Assembly (NCBI GenBank): GCA_002418265.1
Contig: DIDS01000023.1
Coordinates: forward strand, 1-21,560
DNA from: Acidimicrobiia bacterium UBA5794
Lineage (GTDB): Bacteria; Actinomycetota; Acidimicrobiia; Spongiisociales; UBA5794
Direction of reading: 5' to 3'
Length of the DNA stretch: 21,560 nt
Below, piece after piece: positions 20,398 to 21,560 of this stretch. The first letter of the stretch is position 1. The number at the start of each line of letters is the position of its first letter. The notes below the pieces were generated by a model. That model had not been told where the DNA came from. It did not search any database and worked only from the letters and a program-made list of their open reading frames with translations. The position numbers and the translations under genes are program-made.

Positions 20398-21560
20398 CTA
20401 CCGCCTGAGCGTTGCAGCTCGGGACGGACCGACCCCCACGGTGGCAATGGGAACTCCAGCGATCTCCTCGATCCGCTCGACATACGAGCGCGCAGCGGCA
20501 GGGAGTTGGTCGAATGACGTCATCTGTGAGATGTCATCGTTCCAGCCCGGATGCTCTTCGTATTGTGGTGTGCATGTGTACAAGACACGCTGCTGGCGGG
20601 GCATCTCGGTGAAGATCTCGTCACCGGATCGGTAGGCGGTTGCGATCTTGATTGTGTCGAAGTGTGAGAGCACATCCAGCTTGGTGAGGGCGATCTCGGT
20701 CAGGCCATTGACGCGCACGGCATATCGCAAGGCGACCGTATCGAGCCAGCCGCAACGACGCTTGCGCCCGGTGACCGTCCCGTACTCCCCGCCGATGTCG
20801 ATGAGTCGGTCTCCAATCTCATCATCGAGTTCTGTGGGGAATGGTCCCGTTCCGACCCGTGAGATGTACGCCTTCACGACTCCGATCACATGGTCGATTT
20901 CCCTCGGTCCGATTCCTGATCCGACGGATGCACCCCCCGCTGTGGGGTTGGACGAGGTCACAAACGGGTACGTTCCGTGGTCGATGTCGAGCAGTGTTCC
21001 CTGTGCACCTTCGAACAAGACGTTCTTTCCATCCCGGACCGCCTGCCAAACAACAAGTGAGGTGTCGGTGATGTGGGTGGCGAGTCGTTCGGCATACCCC
21101 ATGTACTCGTTGTAGATGTCATCGACATCGAGGGGTAACTGGTTGTAGACCTTCACCAGCTGCTTGTTCTTGTCCTTGAGTGCGACGTCGAGCTTCTCGC
21201 GGAAGATCTTTGGATCGAACAGGTCTTGGACTCGGATTCCGAAGCGTGAGTATTTGTCCATATATGCGGGACCGATACCTCGCTTTGTTGTACCGATCAT
21301 CGCATCGCCCAGGTACCGCTCAATGACCGCGTCGAGCTTGCGGTGATACGGCATGATCAAGTGGGCATTGCCAGACAGAAGAACACGCGAGGGGTCGATT
21401 CCACGCCGTGTCAGCGTGTCCATTTCTTCGAGCATCACCTTGGGATCGACCACACACCCGTTCCCGATGACCGGCGTGACCGTGGGGTAGAGAACGCCAG
21501 ACGGGATGAGGCTGAGTGCGAACTTGTCGTCGCCAACGACGATGGTGTGTCCGGCGTTGT
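20398..21560 (-). CDS. purA: Adenylosuccinate synthetase (5' part missing)
   Basis: About 386 C-terminal residues are visible. PurA is usually near 430, so about 40 N-terminal residues, including the GDEGKGK GTP-binding loop, lie beyond the window edge at 21560. Readable motifs, in order: NAGHTIVVGDDKFALSLIPSG (running from the edge), GNGCVVDP, GTTKRGIGPAY, VLFEGAQGTLLDIDHGTYPFVTSSN, TGRKRRCGWLD and LTKLDVL. It makes adenylosuccinate from IMP, aspartate and GTP, the first AMP-branch step. The open frame runs through the edge, so any internal Met or GTG start (such as at 21453) is not the true start. purD follows after six bases. Confidence 0.96.
   Translation of the reverse strand, partial: NAGHTIVVGDDKFALSLIPSGVLYPTVTPVIGNGCVVDPKVMLEEMDTLTRRGIDPSRVLLSGNAHLIMPYHRKLDAVIERYLGDAMIGTTKRGIGPAYMDKYSRFGIRVQDLFDPKIFREKLDVALKDKNKQLVKVYNQLPLDVDDIYNEYMGYAERLATHITDTSLVVWQAVRDGKNVLFEGAQGTLLDIDHGTYPFVTSSNPTAGGASVGSGIGPREIDHVIGVVKAYISRVGTGPFPTELDDEIGDRLIDIGGEYGTVTGRKRRCGWLDTVALRYAVRVNGLTEIALTKLDVLSHFDTIKIATAYRSGDEIFTEMPRQQRVLYTCTPQYEEHPGWNDDISQMTSFDQLPAAARSYVERIEEIAGVPIATVGVGPSRAATLRR

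Noticed and set aside
1..21560. CRISPR arrays, insertion sequences, integrases, toxin-antitoxin pairs or phage genes
   Set aside because: No regularly spaced repeats, transposase or integrase motifs, or small paired toxin-like genes were found by reading both strands. Absence by eye is not proof.

Overview
The window looks like an ordinary chromosomal segment of a moderately high-GC bacterium, most probably an actinomycete-type organism (Actinomycetota; an Acidimicrobiia-like lineage is a guess I cannot prove). Reasons: GC-rich coding sequence, many GTG starts, several gene starts that look leaderless behind a TANNNT box, a small PurL that needs PurS and PurQ, and a rhomboid protease with an N-terminal zinc finger. 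I see no phage, transposase, integrase, CRISPR array, rRNA or tRNA.

Layout. 1-177: the last codons of a membrane protein on the + strand, ending in a very long perfect hairpin. 208-3976: a cassette with a TetR regulator (+) divergent from a membrane protein and a Rph-like phosphotransferase (-), with a dyad operator between them. 3983-4038: a second long hairpin sharing its outer 17-bp arm with the first. 4039-5435 (-): a membrane-anchored AlbA_2-domain protein translationally coupled to a duplicated DUF4389 membrane protein. 5497-7999 (-): purF-purM. 8031-8873 (-): rhomboid protease. 8874-9327: a 454-base gap with a hairpin and what looks like the tail of a decayed gene. 9328-11043 (-): a lipoprotein amidohydrolase and a two-TM miniprotein. 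11090-15073 (-): purC-purS-purQ-purL, joined by 4-base overlaps. 15342-16885 (+): an ECF-type sigma factor and its probable membrane anti-sigma factor, inserted between two purine blocks. 16966-21560 (-): purA (5' part missing), purD, purE, purB and a YjbQ-family gene.

How the genes work together. Nine purine genes cover PRPP amidotransfer (PurF), GAR synthesis (PurD), FGAM synthesis (PurS, PurQ, PurL), AIR synthesis (PurM), carboxylation (PurE), SAICAR synthesis (PurC), the two PurB reactions and the first AMP-branch step (PurA). PurN or PurT, PurK, PurH and the GMP branch are not in the window. The purine genes lie in three blocks on one strand, separated by an oppositely oriented sigma/anti-sigma pair and by a run of accessory genes.

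Nothing here is a clearly new defence or mobile system. The best second-look items are the paired long hairpins at convergent gene ends, the TM-AlbA_2 plus double-DUF4389 pair, the TetR-controlled Rph-like cassette, the duplicated cysteine module in the putative anti-sigma factor, and the recurrent TANNNT-N6-8-start arrangement.
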